Source: Flavobacterium sinopsychrotolerans (lineage in GTDB: Bacteria > Bacteroidota > Bacteroidia > Flavobacteriales > Flavobacteriaceae). From it: a stretch of DNA of 64,000 nucleotides. This document shows positions 18,107 through 28,177 of the stretch, piece after piece. The notes under the pieces were generated by a model. It did no database searches. It worked only from the letters and a program-made list of their open reading frames with translations, and was not told the origin of the DNA. The stretch's first letter is position 1; every line of letters starts with the position of its first letter. The translations under genes and the position numbers were made by a program. Location of the stretch: positions 62,001-126,000 of the forward strand of contig NZ_FODN01000008.1 in the NCBI RefSeq assembly GCF_900110375.1, written 5' to 3'.

Positions 18107-19912
18107 ATGAGTCAAAATACTACAGATCAATTTTTTAAAAGTACCGTTTTAGGGCATCCTGCGGGATTATTCGTTTTGTTTTTCACAGAGATGTGGGAAC
18201 GTTTCTCATTCTACGGAATGCGTTCTTTATTGATATTATTTTTAACAGCTTCCTTTACAGATGGTGGTTGGGAATGGACTCGTGAAAATGCTTCTGCATT
18301 ATTTGGATCCTACGTAGGTTTGGTTTATTTATCTACCATGTTGGGAGGTTATTTTGCAGATAAAGTAATTGGTTTTAGATGGGCTGTTGTTGTTGGAGCC
18401 ACTTTAATGACTTTAGGACACGCTTCTATGGCTGTCGAAACAGAATTTTCTATTTATTTAGGATTAGTATTATTGGTTTTTGGAAATGGTTTTTTTAAAC
18501 CAAACATGACTTCAATCGTATCTGAAATGTATAAAGACCGTCCTGAAAAGAAAGATGGTGCGTATACTTTATTTTACATGGGTGTAAATGCCGGAGCATT
18601 CTTCGGAATTTTACTTTGTGGTTATTTAGGTGAAAAAGTAGGTTGGACATATGGATTTGGTTTAGCCGGAATCTTCATGTTTTTTGGAATGTTACAGTTT
18701 TGGTTGTCTCAAAATATTTTTGGAGATATTGGTTTGAAACCAAATAAAGAAAGTAAAGCAAAAGCAGAAGCTTTGGATACTGATAAAAGAAATCCTTTTT
18801 CTCCAATACAATTAGCAGCAATCGCTTTCTCTTCTATTTTAGCTTTATTATGGCTGGTAAATGATCCAGCTTCAAAAATATCGGGAGGTAAAGTGAATAT
18901 TTTTTCATTCTTAGGTCCTAATGGAAACTCTATAGCTATTGTTTCCGCTTTAGTTGTGTTTATTATATTGTTGGTTTACAGATTTACTCAATATTCTAAA
19001 ATCACCAAGGAGAAATTAATTGCGGTTACATTTTTCGCATTTTTGACTATTTTCTTCTGGGCGATTTTTGAACAATCACCAAACAGTTTAACGATTTTTG
19101 CCAGTGATTATACGGATCGTGTTTTAACAGGCAATTGGAGTGTAGTGTTTTTAGTGATGAATTCATTGATTACCATTTTACCTTTAGTTATTATCACTTG
19201 GGTTTTAATCTTATTATTCAAACAGACCTTTAAATTTTATGCTCTTGCAAATATTATTCTAAGCGTAAGTTTTATCATTATTTGGGCTATAGCAATCTGG
19301 ATGTTGACAAAAGATTATTACACAGCAGGATATTTATCATTATCAGATTCAACTTTGCAAGCTTTAAAAATTGACAAAGTTACTACTGCATTAACAGAAG
19401 TTCCTGCAACTTGGTTTTCGACCTTAAACTCTTTGTTTATTATTTCATTAGCACCGTTATTTTCTAAATGGTGGGAAAGTAAATACAATCCTTCTGCAAA
19501 CTTGAAATACGGAATCGGAATGGGATTATTAGCGCTTGGAATGGCTTGTGTAGCTTTTGGCGCAAGCGGAATCGAAGCAGGTGCAAAAACCGCTTCAGTA
19601 AGTATGATTTGGTTGATTCTAGTGTATCTTTTCCATACCATGGCTGAATTGTGTATATCACCGGTTGGATTATCTTACGTGAGTAAATTAGTTCCGGCTC
19701 GTATGATTGCATTCATGTTTGGTGTTTGGTACTTAGCGGTAGCAATTGGTATGAAAGGTGCAGGTATGTTTGGAGAAAATATTGATAAAATTGCCAATGA
19801 ACACGGATTGAGTTACTTCTTTTGGATGTTGACTATCATTTCCATTGTAGTTGCTTTATTCTCTGTTGCGATGACTCCGGTTATTAAAAAATTGATGCAC
19901 GGTGTTCGATAA
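18107..19912 (+). CDS. POT/PTR-family proton-coupled oligopeptide transporter (second copy)
   Basis: The 601-residue paralogue of the preceding protein has the same EMWERFSFYGMRSLL motif near residue 30, FYMGVNAGAFFG near 163 and AELCISPVGLSYVSKL near 513. It is about 87 residues longer, the extra length lying mainly in the middle, where additional hydrophobic segments separate the two halves. The copies differ enough to suggest an old duplication with different peptide preference rather than a recent one. It starts 4 bases after the stop of the first copy. Confidence 0.93.
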   Translation: MSQNTTDQFFKSTVLGHPAGLFVLFFTEMWERFSFYGMRSLLILFLTASFTDGGWEWTRENASALFGSYVGLVYLSTMLGGYFADKVIGFRWAVVVGATLMTLGHASMAVETEFSIYLGLVLLVFGNGFFKPNMTSIVSEMYKDRPEKKDGAYTLFYMGVNAGAFFGILLCGYLGEKVGWTYGFGLAGIFMFFGMLQFWLSQNIFGDIGLKPNKESKAKAEALDTDKRNPFSPIQLAAIAFSSILALLWLVNDPASKISGGKVNIFSFLGPNGNSIAIVSALVVFIILLVYRFTQYSKITKEKLIAVTFFAFLTIFFWAIFEQSPNSLTIFASDYTDRVLTGNWSVVFLVMNSLITILPLVIITWVLILLFKQTFKFYALANIILSVSFIIIWAIAIWMLTKDYYTAGYLSLSDSTLQALKIDKVTTALTEVPATWFSTLNSLFIISLAPLFSKWWESKYNPSANLKYGIGMGLLALGMACVAFGASGIEAGAKTASVSMIWLILVYLFHTMAELCISPVGLSYVSKLVPARMIAFMFGVWYLAVAIGMKGAGMFGENIDKIANEHGLSYFFWMLTIISIVVALFSVAMTPVIKKLMHGVR

Positions 19913-19956
19913 ATTTTAGGCATCATTTTTGATTTTGAATCAATAAAATTATAAAT

Positions 19957-20415
19957 ATGAAGAAAATCATAGTTGCTTTGTTATTGTTTGCTGGCTCATT
20001 TGCCGCCGAAGCACAAGAATTAGTTTGGGAAACCAATGTCACTAAGGCAATGGCAATTTCTACTGAAACCAAGAAACCATTATTGCTATTTTTCACGGGA
20101 AGCGATTGGTGTGGATGGTGTATCCGTTTGCAAAAAGAAGTTTTGAAAACTCCTGAATTTGCGGCTTGGGCCAAGGAGAATGTGGTTTTAGTAGAATTGG
20201 ATTATCCAAGGAAAGCGCCACAGACGGAGGACATTAAAAAACAAAATAATGAATTGCAAATGGCTTTTGGAATTCAAGGATTTCCAACCATTATACTAGC
20301 AAATGCTACCACAAAAGAGGGCAAAGTCAATTTTGAAGGCATTGGAAGTACAGGTTATGTTGCCGGTGGTCCATCAGCTTGGTTAGCTGTAGCAAATGGT
20401 TTTCTGAAAAAATAA
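19957..20415 (+). CDS. Secreted thioredoxin-fold protein
   Basis: The 152-residue protein has a signal peptide ending near FAAEAQE, then a thioredoxin fold with an unusual active site: GSDWCGWCIRL (Cys52-Gly-Trp-Cys55) in place of the usual WCGPC. The cis-Pro loop appears as GIQGFPTIIL near residue 108. It is expected in the periplasm as a reductase or disulfide handler. It follows the second POT gene by 44 bases on the same strand, so it may be part of the same operon. Confidence 0.85.
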   Translation: MKKIIVALLLFAGSFAAEAQELVWETNVTKAMAISTETKKPLLLFFTGSDWCGWCIRLQKEVLKTPEFAAWAKENVVLVELDYPRKAPQTEDIKKQNNELQMAFGIQGFPTIILANATTKEGKVNFEGIGSTGYVAGGPSAWLAVANGFLKK

Positions 20416-20421
20416 AAATTC

Positions 20422-22458
20422 TTAATTCAATTTATAAAATCCCTTTTCACCAGTTGCGTGAAAAGGGATTTTCTGTTTTTCACAACTGGCTTTCCATAGT
20501 TTTTGTATGTTTTTAAAATTGGATGCATCAGCAACAACTAATTTGGGTTTCATTTCTTGGAACAAACGGTCTAAATTTATTTTAGCAGATTGTGTCAATA
20601 CGATTATATCTGGTTGTATATTTTTTGGATAAATTGCGGAGCTGTCTAATACAAAAATCTTTTTTCCATTAAAGAATATGAAATTTTGAAGTCGTTTTTT
20701 CTGTTCCAAAGTACTTAAGTTTCCAATTCGATAGGATTTTAAAAGACTGTTCTTTTTAGCGGTTTTCAAAATGCTGTCGTTGTCATAAACAATAATATTT
20801 TCTCCTTTTCTTTCCGCAATCAAGGTGTTTTTTGTACTGTTGAAAACGATTAATTCCTCTTCGTTTTGAATTTCATACTGTATTTTAAAATAAGATAATT
20901 GTAAAATAGTGATGGATATTAAAATCACAGCCAATCTATTAAAACTCGGTTTTTTGAACCAAAAGATTACCGTAAACAGTAGTAAATAGCTGCTAAGCAA
21001 CAGGTAAAAATGAAGTGGAATGTCCTGAATAATGAACTGTTCTAATGAGGCAATTGCATTGATGATTTTGTTTAAATAGTAAATGCTCCATTCCAACAGT
21101 TGCGACAAGAATACTGGAATCATATTGAAAGCCGCCAAAAGCATCACCAAAACGCCTAATATCATAATGATACTCAGAAGCGGAATAATGATCAGATTAG
21201 TAATAAAAAACAAACCCGGAAACTGGTGGAAATAGTAAATGCTCAGTAGTAGAGTTCCTATTTGGGCGGCAAAAGAAACGGTTAATATGTCCCAAATATA
21301 TTTTGAAACTTTATATTTCGGTTTCCAAATGGAGGATAAAAGTGGCTGCAGCCAAATGATGAAAAACAACGCAATGTAGCTTAATTGAAAACCAACATCA
21401 AATAGGAAAGAAGGTTCAAAAAGCAGAATCAATAACACAGAAACTAACAATGTGTGGTAAATGTTGACACTTCTGCGTAGATGATTTCCAATGGCGACAA
21501 AGGAAAACATCGTCACGGAACGCACTACCGAAGGCGCTAAACCCGCAATTATACCGAACATGGATAAAGAGATAAGGATTGTGATTAGTTTGATAAAAGA
21601 TCCTCGTTTTGTGTTTGGGATTGGTTTTAGAATAAAGGTTACAAATAGCAATATAAATCCAATGTGTAATCCGGAAACGGATAAAATATGAACAGCTCCC
21701 GCATATTGATAATCCCGAATAATATCAGGTGAAATATCTTGTTGTTGTCCCATTATTAAGGCAATGGCAACGTTTAATTCTGTTTTGTTGAAGTTATTTT
21801 TTTCTAAATTCCGAATAATTCTTGTTCGTAATTTGGACGAATAGTACCAGATGTTTTTCTCTATTTCAGTTCCAATTTTTATGTCGGCAACATCAGCATA
21901 TAGTTGTGCATAGATTTGTTTGTTTTCCAAGTATTTGCTGTAGTCAAATTGATTGGGATTATTGGGCGGTTTGTTTTTTGTTAATGTGCCTTTTATCAGC
22001 AGCGAATTTCCAACTTGTAGATTATGATGCAAACTGTCATTTTGTATGTTCAAAATGATTCTGCCGCTTTGTTCTTTCTGATCGATATGATTCACAATGG
22101 CGAGGTAACGATCGCTAAACGGAGAACTTTTCATTTTTTCTCGAATCGTTAAAGAAATGAAATGAGGTTGTTCAAAAATAGCGGTATTGTGAATGTAATT
22201 GCTTTTTTGGAAATAATCGGTATGTGCTATTTGGGTTGAAATACCGATTATAAAAGACAAGAGATAAGTTCCGACACCAAAATAAAGGGAGAGCTGGTTT
22301 CTGTTTTTTGATAAAAAATAAAGCCCAACAAAAATACTGACGGATGTAATAAGTGCAATAAAAACGTGAGAAATAGAAGGATGCACGTAAAAAGCAAAAA
22401 GTAAACCTAATATAAACCCGATTGTTATTCTTGCCAGTGGGAATTGTAGTACTTTCAT
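20422..22458 (-). CDS. comEC: ComEC/Rec2-family DNA uptake channel protein
   Basis: The start MKVLQFPLARI gives 678 residues. The protein has an N-terminal membrane pair, an OB-like DUF4131 region (about residues 90-200), and the central Competence domain with GAVHILSVSGLHIGFILLF near residue 255 and the following helices to about 500. The C-terminal metallo-beta-lactamase-like part is short and lacks an evident HxHxDH motif, so this is the variant without a nuclease active site often found in Bacteroidota. Predicted to move single-stranded DNA across the inner membrane during transformation. It is convergent with the thioredoxin gene. Confidence 0.88.
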   Translation of the reverse strand: MKVLQFPLARITIGFILGLLFAFYVHPSISHVFIALITSVSIFVGLYFLSKNRNQLSLYFGVGTYLLSFIIGISTQIAHTDYFQKSNYIHNTAIFEQPHFISLTIREKMKSSPFSDRYLAIVNHIDQKEQSGRIILNIQNDSLHHNLQVGNSLLIKGTLTKNKPPNNPNQFDYSKYLENKQIYAQLYADVADIKIGTEIEKNIWYYSSKLRTRIIRNLEKNNFNKTELNVAIALIMGQQQDISPDIIRDYQYAGAVHILSVSGLHIGFILLFVTFILKPIPNTKRGSFIKLITILISLSMFGIIAGLAPSVVRSVTMFSFVAIGNHLRRSVNIYHTLLVSVLLILLFEPSFLFDVGFQLSYIALFFIIWLQPLLSSIWKPKYKVSKYIWDILTVSFAAQIGTLLLSIYYFHQFPGLFFITNLIIIPLLSIIMILGVLVMLLAAFNMIPVFLSQLLEWSIYYLNKIINAIASLEQFIIQDIPLHFYLLLSSYLLLFTVIFWFKKPSFNRLAVILISITILQLSYFKIQYEIQNEEELIVFNSTKNTLIAERKGENIIVYDNDSILKTAKKNSLLKSYRIGNLSTLEQKKRLQNFIFFNGKKIFVLDSSAIYPKNIQPDIIVLTQSAKINLDRLFQEMKPKLVVADASNFKNIQKLWKASCEKQKIPFHATGEKGFYKLN

Positions 22459-22552
22459 AAATCTAAAGTACACATTTTTAGTAAGAAACAGATTTATTTT
22501 TTTCTTAGATTCTTGTAATTAAAAACTAACTTCTTTCTCAAAAGAGTTTGAA

Positions 22553-23071
22553 TTAAAGTACTCTGTTAATTTGGACAAAGGTTTTTTGGTAATATGGTTC
22601 TTTGGTCGAGGAAATAATTACTCCTTTTGAAGTGGAGGAATGTATGAATTTTATTTCTTCATCGGATGCTTCAATCACAATTCCAACATGATTTATTTCT
22701 CTGTTTTTATTGGTTTTAAAAAATATCAAATCGCCTTTTTGAGCTTGATCTTTTTTTGGATTTAAAACAACCCCTATTTTTGATTGTTGTAATGAGTTGC
22801 GCGGAAGAGTAATGTTTTCTGCATTAAAGATACTGTACATTAATCCTGAACAATCATAACCCGCTTTAGTTGTTCCTGCATATTTATATTTTATGTCCAA
22901 ATTATCAGCAGCTGCGTCAATTAATTGTTCTGCTAATTGGTTTGTTTTTCTCTTTTCGGATCGAGATACTTTCTCTTTTGGTGCTCCTTTTTTCGAAGTT
23001 ACAATGGGTGATGTGGATTTACAAGCCGTAAAAAAGATGACAAGGAATAAGAGGAATACAAAACGTTTCAA
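22553..23071 (-). CDS. NlpC/P60-family (C40) cell-wall peptidase lipoprotein
   Basis: The only plausible start is TTG, giving MKRFVFLLFLVIFFTACKS, a lipoprotein signal with the lipid-attached Cys17; an in-frame stop lies a few codons upstream and no ATG is available. The NlpC/P60 domain covers residues 55-172 and shows the catalytic Cys in GYDCSGLMYSIF (about residue 75), His in INHVGIVIE (about 128), and a third polar residue in IHSSTSKGV. Enzymes of this family cut gamma-D-Glu-diaminopimelate bonds in peptidoglycan. It lies between comEC and lpxB on the same strand. Confidence 0.88.
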   Translation of the reverse strand: MKRFVFLLFLVIFFTACKSTSPIVTSKKGAPKEKVSRSEKRKTNQLAEQLIDAAADNLDIKYKYAGTTKAGYDCSGLMYSIFNAENITLPRNSLQQSKIGVVLNPKKDQAQKGDLIFFKTNKNREINHVGIVIEASDEEIKFIHSSTSKGVIISSTKEPYYQKTFVQINRVL

Positions 23072-23117
23072 AAGAGTTTTTTTAAGTTGATTTTAAAGTT
23101 CGGAAATAAACTGTAGA

Positions 23118-24230
23118 TTATTTTAAGTCATTTACAATCAATGCAGCCGTTTTTTCACTAGCTCCAATTCCGCCCAATTGCTCTTCTAATAACGCATATT
23201 TTTCTAAAAGCGTATTGCGATGGTCCGTTTTTAATATTTTTTCGAGTTCCTCCCGAATGCGTTTTGTATTGCATTCTTCTTGAATTAACTCGGTTACCAC
23301 TTCTTCATCCATAATCAAATTTACTAATGAAATGTATTTCAGCGTGATAATTCGTTTTGCGATTTGGTAGGAAGCCCAACTTCCTTTATAACAAACAACT
23401 TCAGGAACTTTGAATAATGCGGTTTCCAGTGTTGCAGTTCCGGATGTGACTAGAGCGGCAGTGGCATTTCGCAATAAATCATAGGTTTTATTAGAAATGA
23501 ATTTTATGTTTTCCTGAGTGATAAAATTTTGATAGAAAGAAAATTCCTGGCTTGGAGCACCCGCAATTACAAATTGATAGTCTGGAAAATCTTTGACAAC
23601 GCTTAGCATCACGGCTAACATTTTTGTGATTTCCTGCTTTCTGCTACCCGGTAAAATAGCGATAATTGGTTTGTCATTCAGTTGGTTTTCTTTTCTAAAA
23701 AGAACCGGATCAACTGTTGGTTGGTTATGAATTGCATCAATTAGAGGGTGACCAACAAATTCCACTGGAAAATGATGTTTTTCCTCGTAAAACTTTTTTT
23801 CGAAAGGCAAAATCACGTACATTTTATCAATATCGCGCTTGATGTCTGTTATTCTGCTTTCTTTCCAAGCCCAGATTTGCGGGGAAATATAGTAATGGGT
23901 TTTCATTCCCAATGCTTTCGCCCATTTTGCAATTCGCAAATTAAAACCAGGATAATCAATGAAGATAAGTACATCAGGCTGAAATTCAAGAATGTCTTTT
24001 TTACAGATTTTGATGTTGTTCAGAATCGTTTTTAGATTAAAAATCACTTCGATAAATCCCATGAATGCTAACTCACGATAGTGTTTCACTAAAGTTCCGC
24101 CAACATTTTTCATTAAATCACCACCCCAAAATCGGATGTCAGCAGTTGGATCTTTTTTGTACAGCTCTTTCATTAAATTAGAACCGTGTAAATCACCAGA
24201 TGCTTCTCCTGCAATTATATAATATTTCAT
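23118..24230 (-). CDS. lpxB: Lipid-A-disaccharide synthase
   Basis: The start MKYYIIAGEASGDLHG is chosen over an in-frame upstream codon because the family begins this way; the product has 370 residues, normal for LpxB. Motifs are AGEASGDLHGSNLM (residues 6-19), DVLIFIDYPGFNLR near 85, YYISPQIWAWKESR near 112 and ILPGSRKQEI near 191. The enzyme condenses UDP-diacylglucosamine with lipid X at the inner membrane to make the lipid A disaccharide. It follows a small membrane gene and surE on the same strand. A -7-like box (TATCTTTG, minus strand 24302-24309) lies upstream. Confidence 0.95.
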   Translation of the reverse strand: MKYYIIAGEASGDLHGSNLMKELYKKDPTADIRFWGGDLMKNVGGTLVKHYRELAFMGFIEVIFNLKTILNNIKICKKDILEFQPDVLIFIDYPGFNLRIAKWAKALGMKTHYYISPQIWAWKESRITDIKRDIDKMYVILPFEKKFYEEKHHFPVEFVGHPLIDAIHNQPTVDPVLFRKENQLNDKPIIAILPGSRKQEITKMLAVMLSVVKDFPDYQFVIAGAPSQEFSFYQNFITQENIKFISNKTYDLLRNATAALVTSGTATLETALFKVPEVVCYKGSWASYQIAKRIITLKYISLVNLIMDEEVVTELIQEECNTKRIREELEKILKTDHRNTLLEKYALLEEQLGGIGASEKTAALIVNDLK

Positions 24231-24312
24231 GTTTTTTCGATTTGGAATTTTTAAAATCAAACGGATAAAATCATTTTCGCTGCAATCATTTTATTCTTCG
24301 GCAAAGATAAAC

Positions 24313-24585
24313 TTAAATAAATAAAGTGAGTATAGCCAAAGCAATGACTGCCAAAACCACACCGCGAGCCATCATTTCTTTATTCATTTTGAGTAAAATT
24401 CCAAATGAAATTAATGTCAGAATGGATCCCAATGTGATAATTTTGCCTAAATTACCTTGTGATTTCATGATTTGAATTCCGGCGATAAATTTAAACTCCG
24501 TAAAAAAGGTTATAAATAGATACGATCCAAGTAGGGTTGTTGCAAACCCTATGAAAAACCCGAGCAATACGTCTTTTTTATTCAT
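24313..24585 (-). CDS. Small membrane protein overlapping surE
   Basis: The 90-residue product is almost entirely hydrophobic, with three predicted membrane segments (about residues 7-28, 48-65 and 72-90) and few charged residues. It overlaps the surE stop by 8 bases, so the two are translationally coupled. The conserved placement between surE and lpxB may mean an envelope role, but no family is recognised. Confidence 0.75.
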   Translation of the reverse strand: MNKKDVLLGFFIGFATTLLGSYLFITFFTEFKFIAGIQIMKSQGNLGKIITLGSILTLISFGILLKMNKEMMARGVVLAVIALAILTLFI

Positions 24586-25357
24586 TCCATTTCCAGGTAT
24601 TAAGTTGTTGTATCGCGTGATGCGCAGTTAAGTCAAATTGTACCGGAACCACGGATACAAAACCGTTTTCTAAAGCCCATTCATCTGTATCTTCTCCTTT
24701 ATCTTGGTTTACAAATTCCCCGGCAAGCCAGTAATAGTCTCTTCCCTGCGGCGTTTTTCTTTTATCAAATTTCTCTACCCAGATTGCTTTCGCTTGACGA
24801 CAAATCCGAATTCCTTTGATATCTTCTTTTTTTAATTTAGGAAAATTGGCATTCAACACTACGCCTTCCGGAAGTCCGTTTTCAAGAACTTCTACCGAAA
24901 TTTTTCGGATAAAAGATTTTATAGTATCAAAATCAGCATTCCAATCGTAATCCAATAACGAGAAACCAATGGCGGGAATTCCTTCTATTCCTGCTTCAAC
25001 TGCGGCACTCATTGTTCCAGAATAAATTACATTTATGGAAGAATTTGAACCGTGATTCACACCGGAAACACACAAGTCAGGTTTTCGTTTTAAAATTTCG
25101 TTAACGGCTAGTTTTACACAATCGACCGGTGTTCCGGAACAACTGTATTCTAAAAAAGGATCCGTGTCTTTTGAAATTTTATTCAAATATAATGTGCTGT
25201 TGATGGTAATGGCGTGACCCATGGCACTTTGTGGTGTGTCTGGAGCAACCACGACTATTTCTCCTAATTCTGCCATCACAGCGATTAAGGCTCTAAGTCC
25301 AGGAGCAGAGATGCCATCATCATTCGTTATTAAAATTAAAGGTCTGTTTTTTTTCAT
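24578..25357 (-). CDS. surE: 5'-nucleotidase SurE
   Basis: The 259-residue enzyme is a metal-dependent phosphatase of nucleoside 5'- and 3'-monophosphates. The metal site is visible as ITNDDGISAPGL (residues 9-20, Asp-Asp), and the other conserved motifs are PQSAMGHAIT near 42, YSCSGTPVDCVKLA near 71 and SGVNHGSNSS near 98 (Asn-His-Gly). Length is typical for the family. It leads a short operon with the small membrane gene and perhaps lpxB. A -7-like box TACATTTG lies on the minus strand at 25400-25407. Confidence 0.95.
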   Translation of the reverse strand: MKKNRPLILITNDDGISAPGLRALIAVMAELGEIVVVAPDTPQSAMGHAITINSTLYLNKISKDTDPFLEYSCSGTPVDCVKLAVNEILKRKPDLCVSGVNHGSNSSINVIYSGTMSAAVEAGIEGIPAIGFSLLDYDWNADFDTIKSFIRKISVEVLENGLPEGVVLNANFPKLKKEDIKGIRICRQAKAIWVEKFDKRKTPQGRDYYWLAGEFVNQDKGEDTDEWALENGFVSVVPVQFDLTAHHAIQQLNTWKWNE

Positions 25358-25565
25358 TATTAATATGGCAAAAAAAGGTTGATTTTATGATTTTGATGGC
25401 AAATGTAATGACACAGAATGGGAATTAGTAAACAAAAGATAAAAATTTGTTATGTAGGTTGATTATAACATAAAACAAAAAAACATTTTTATATCTTTAA
25501 CAAAAATTTATAGGGAGCTTGCCATTGATGGCATAGTTTTTACCGTAATTTAGATTAAAAAATTG

Positions 25566-27818
25566 ATGAATACTATTCTTAACTTTATGAAAAGAAATTA
25601 TAAAATCCTCGTTGTTATCTTATGCCTTTCGGTAGTATTTTTTGCGTTTAATAGTAATGCAAAAAAAGATAACGATCCTGAAAAAGATAAATTGCTTTTA
25701 GAATTGCTGACTTTTGTGATAGAAAAAGGACATTATAATCCTGCCGTTATAGATGATGCCTTTTCAAAGGGGGTTTATAAAGATTACATTCAGGCTTTAG
25801 ATCCATCTAAACGATTTTTTTTACAATCGGATATAGATGAATTTTCAAAATATGAAACGAAATTAGATGACCATTTAATGAGTAAGGATTTAACTTTTTT
25901 TAATCTTACTTATGATCGTTTGATGAAAAGAATGTTAGAAGGTAAAAAAGTGTATAAAGATATTCTTGCCAAACCATTTGATTATTCTATTGATGAAAGT
26001 TTTAATACGGATTATGATAAATCTCCGTACGCAGTCAATTTTTCAGAGTTAAAAGAAAGATGGAGAAAGCAAATTAAGTTGTCTACTTTATCCTCATTGA
26101 CAGATCGTTTAAAAATTCAGGAAACTAAAGTTAAAGGTAGTGATGAAACTACAGCGATTGAGTCAGATTCTAATCTAGTTGATCTATCAGATAATGCCAA
26201 AACGGATAAAAGTATAGAAAATAGTACGCCTAAAAGTTTTGAAGAATTAGAAAAAGAAACCAGGTTAAATGCTGAAAAATCTTTAGATGAATATTTTGGT
26301 TTTATGAATGATTTGGACAGAAATGATTGGTTTTCTGTTTATATAAATTCAATTACTTCCCGATTTGACCCGCATACTAATTATTTTGCTCCAGAAGAAA
26401 AAGAGCGTTTTGATGTCAGTATAAGTGGGAAATTGGAAGGTATTGGAGCGCGTCTTCAAAAGAAAAATGATTATACAGAAATTTCAGAGCTAATATCCGG
26501 TGGTCCAGCTTGGAGAGGAAAACAATTGGAATCTGGTGATTTAATTATGAAAGTGGCGCAAGGTAATGGTGAGCCGGTTGATGTAGTTGGGATGCGTTTA
26601 GATGACGTGGTAAAAAAAATCAAAGGACCTAAAGGCTCTGAAGTACGTCTGACCGTGAAAAAAGTAGACGGAACAATTAAAATAATTTCTATTATTAGAG
26701 ATATTGTAGAAATTGAAGAAACCTATGCTAAGTCAAGTATAGTTGATAAAAATGGATTCAAATACGGTGTGATTTATTTGCCAAAATTTTATATTGATTT
26801 TGAAAATAAAGACGGAAGAGATGCCGGAAAAGATATTGCTTTAGAAGTTGAAAGATTAAAAGCAGCAGGTGTTGATGGAATAGTTTTAGATGTCCGTGAT
26901 GATGGTGGAGGGTCTCTTTCAACCGTTGTTGATATTGCAGGATTGTTTATTGAACAAGGGCCAATCGTTCAGATAAAATCGGCAGGTAAGAAAAAAGAAG
27001 TGCTTTACGACAGGGATCCTAAAATTGAATGGGATGGACCGTTGGTAATTATGGTAAATAGTTTCTCTGCATCCGCTTCTGAAATTTTAGCTGCTGCTAT
27101 TCAAGACTACAAACGAGGAATTATTATTGGAAGTAAACAGACTTATGGAAAAGGAACGGTTCAAAATGTAATTGACTTGAACCAATTTGTTCGTAATACT
27201 TCTATGGGAGACATGGGGGCATTGAAAACCACGACTCAGAAATTCTATAGAATAAATGGCGGATCTACTCAGCTTGAAGGTGTAAGTAGTGATGTGGTCA
27301 TGCCGGATAGATATGCTTATTTAAAAATGGGAGAACGTGATGTGGAAAATGCAATGCCATGGGATAAAATTGATGCAGCCGAATATACTACTTGGAATGA
27401 CAATGCTAAATTTAACCAAGCTATTGTTAACAGTAAAATGAGGATAGCCCAAAACGGTCAATTTAAATTGATTGAGGATAATGCAAAATGGATTGACAGT
27501 AGATCAGAAGAAAATACATACAGTCTAAATATTGATAAATTCAAAGTTGCTCAAAATTCTATTGAAGAGAAAGCTAAAAAGTATAAACCTATATTCGAGT
27601 ATAAAAATAGTTTGAAATTTAATTCTCTACCCAATGAGATTGAAGAACTTAATAAAGATGCTGTTTTAAAAGAGAAAAGAGATAGATGGCATGAATCTTT
27701 AGCTAAAGATATTTATGTCGAAGAAGCTTTAAATGTATTGGATGATTTACAATCGAAAGCCATTACTAAAAAAGGAATTCCGGTTAAATTGAAAAAAGAT
27801 AAATTAGTTAAATCTTAA
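25566..27818 (+). CDS. prc: Carboxy-terminal processing protease Prc (Tsp)
   Basis: The ATG at 25566 is chosen over the adjacent in-frame TTG. The 750-residue protein has an N-terminal membrane anchor or signal (about residues 12-29), a long helical N-terminal domain, a PDZ domain (about residues 285-370, ISGKLEGIGARLQKKNDYTE) and an S41 protease core. The Ser-Lys dyad is seen as Ser in NSFSASASEI near residue 500 and Lys in TYGKGTVQ near 525. The C-terminal DUF3340-like region is about 570-700. It degrades or trims periplasmic proteins, including cell-wall enzymes. The gene stands alone and ends before a terminator. Confidence 0.93.
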   Translation: MNTILNFMKRNYKILVVILCLSVVFFAFNSNAKKDNDPEKDKLLLELLTFVIEKGHYNPAVIDDAFSKGVYKDYIQALDPSKRFFLQSDIDEFSKYETKLDDHLMSKDLTFFNLTYDRLMKRMLEGKKVYKDILAKPFDYSIDESFNTDYDKSPYAVNFSELKERWRKQIKLSTLSSLTDRLKIQETKVKGSDETTAIESDSNLVDLSDNAKTDKSIENSTPKSFEELEKETRLNAEKSLDEYFGFMNDLDRNDWFSVYINSITSRFDPHTNYFAPEEKERFDVSISGKLEGIGARLQKKNDYTEISELISGGPAWRGKQLESGDLIMKVAQGNGEPVDVVGMRLDDVVKKIKGPKGSEVRLTVKKVDGTIKIISIIRDIVEIEETYAKSSIVDKNGFKYGVIYLPKFYIDFENKDGRDAGKDIALEVERLKAAGVDGIVLDVRDDGGGSLSTVVDIAGLFIEQGPIVQIKSAGKKKEVLYDRDPKIEWDGPLVIMVNSFSASASEILAAAIQDYKRGIIIGSKQTYGKGTVQNVIDLNQFVRNTSMGDMGALKTTTQKFYRINGGSTQLEGVSSDVVMPDRYAYLKMGERDVENAMPWDKIDAAEYTTWNDNAKFNQAIVNSKMRIAQNGQFKLIEDNAKWIDSRSEENTYSLNIDKFKVAQNSIEEKAKKYKPIFEYKNSLKFNSLPNEIEELNKDAVLKEKRDRWHESLAKDIYVEEALNVLDDLQSKAITKKGIPVKLKKDKLVKS

Positions 27819-27856
27819 GTGTTTTTTTGTAAAAGGTTTAGGTCATAATAATAGGA

Positions 27857-27890
27857 ATGCCCTATGAATTCGAAAGAATTTATAGGGCAT
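27857..27890 (+). terminator. Rho-independent terminator after prc
   Basis: ATGCCCTATGAATTC and GAATTTATAGGGCAT pair around GAAA with one mismatch, followed by TTTTATTTAT. Confidence 0.85.
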
Positions 27891-28177
27891 TTTTATTTAT
27901 GTTGCATCATTTTAAGTTTATGTAACTTTTTGGAGGAAAATTAGATAAGTAAATTGATGCTGTTTGTTTACAATTTAGTTTGCCGAAATGTATCTGATCA
28001 AAGACCGGATTTATTGCAAATTACCATTTGAATTTTGGTTGAGAATCAATAATCTTCAGATTCAACTGAATTGGTAATAAGATGAATACATTCATTGTTT
28101 AAATCATTGATTAAAATCGAAGAGTAGTAGTCAATGGTGAGGTTGCTGAGAATTTATTTTAGGTTAAAGTTTCCTAA
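27891..28177. other. Intergenic stretch between prc and rodA
   Basis: AT-rich sequence between the convergent prc and rodA genes. I find no reading frame of note, no repeat and no second hairpin. Confidence 0.6.

Noticed and set aside
20422..22458. A nuclease active site in the ComEC C-terminal part
   Set aside because: No HxHxDH motif could be found in the C-terminal region.
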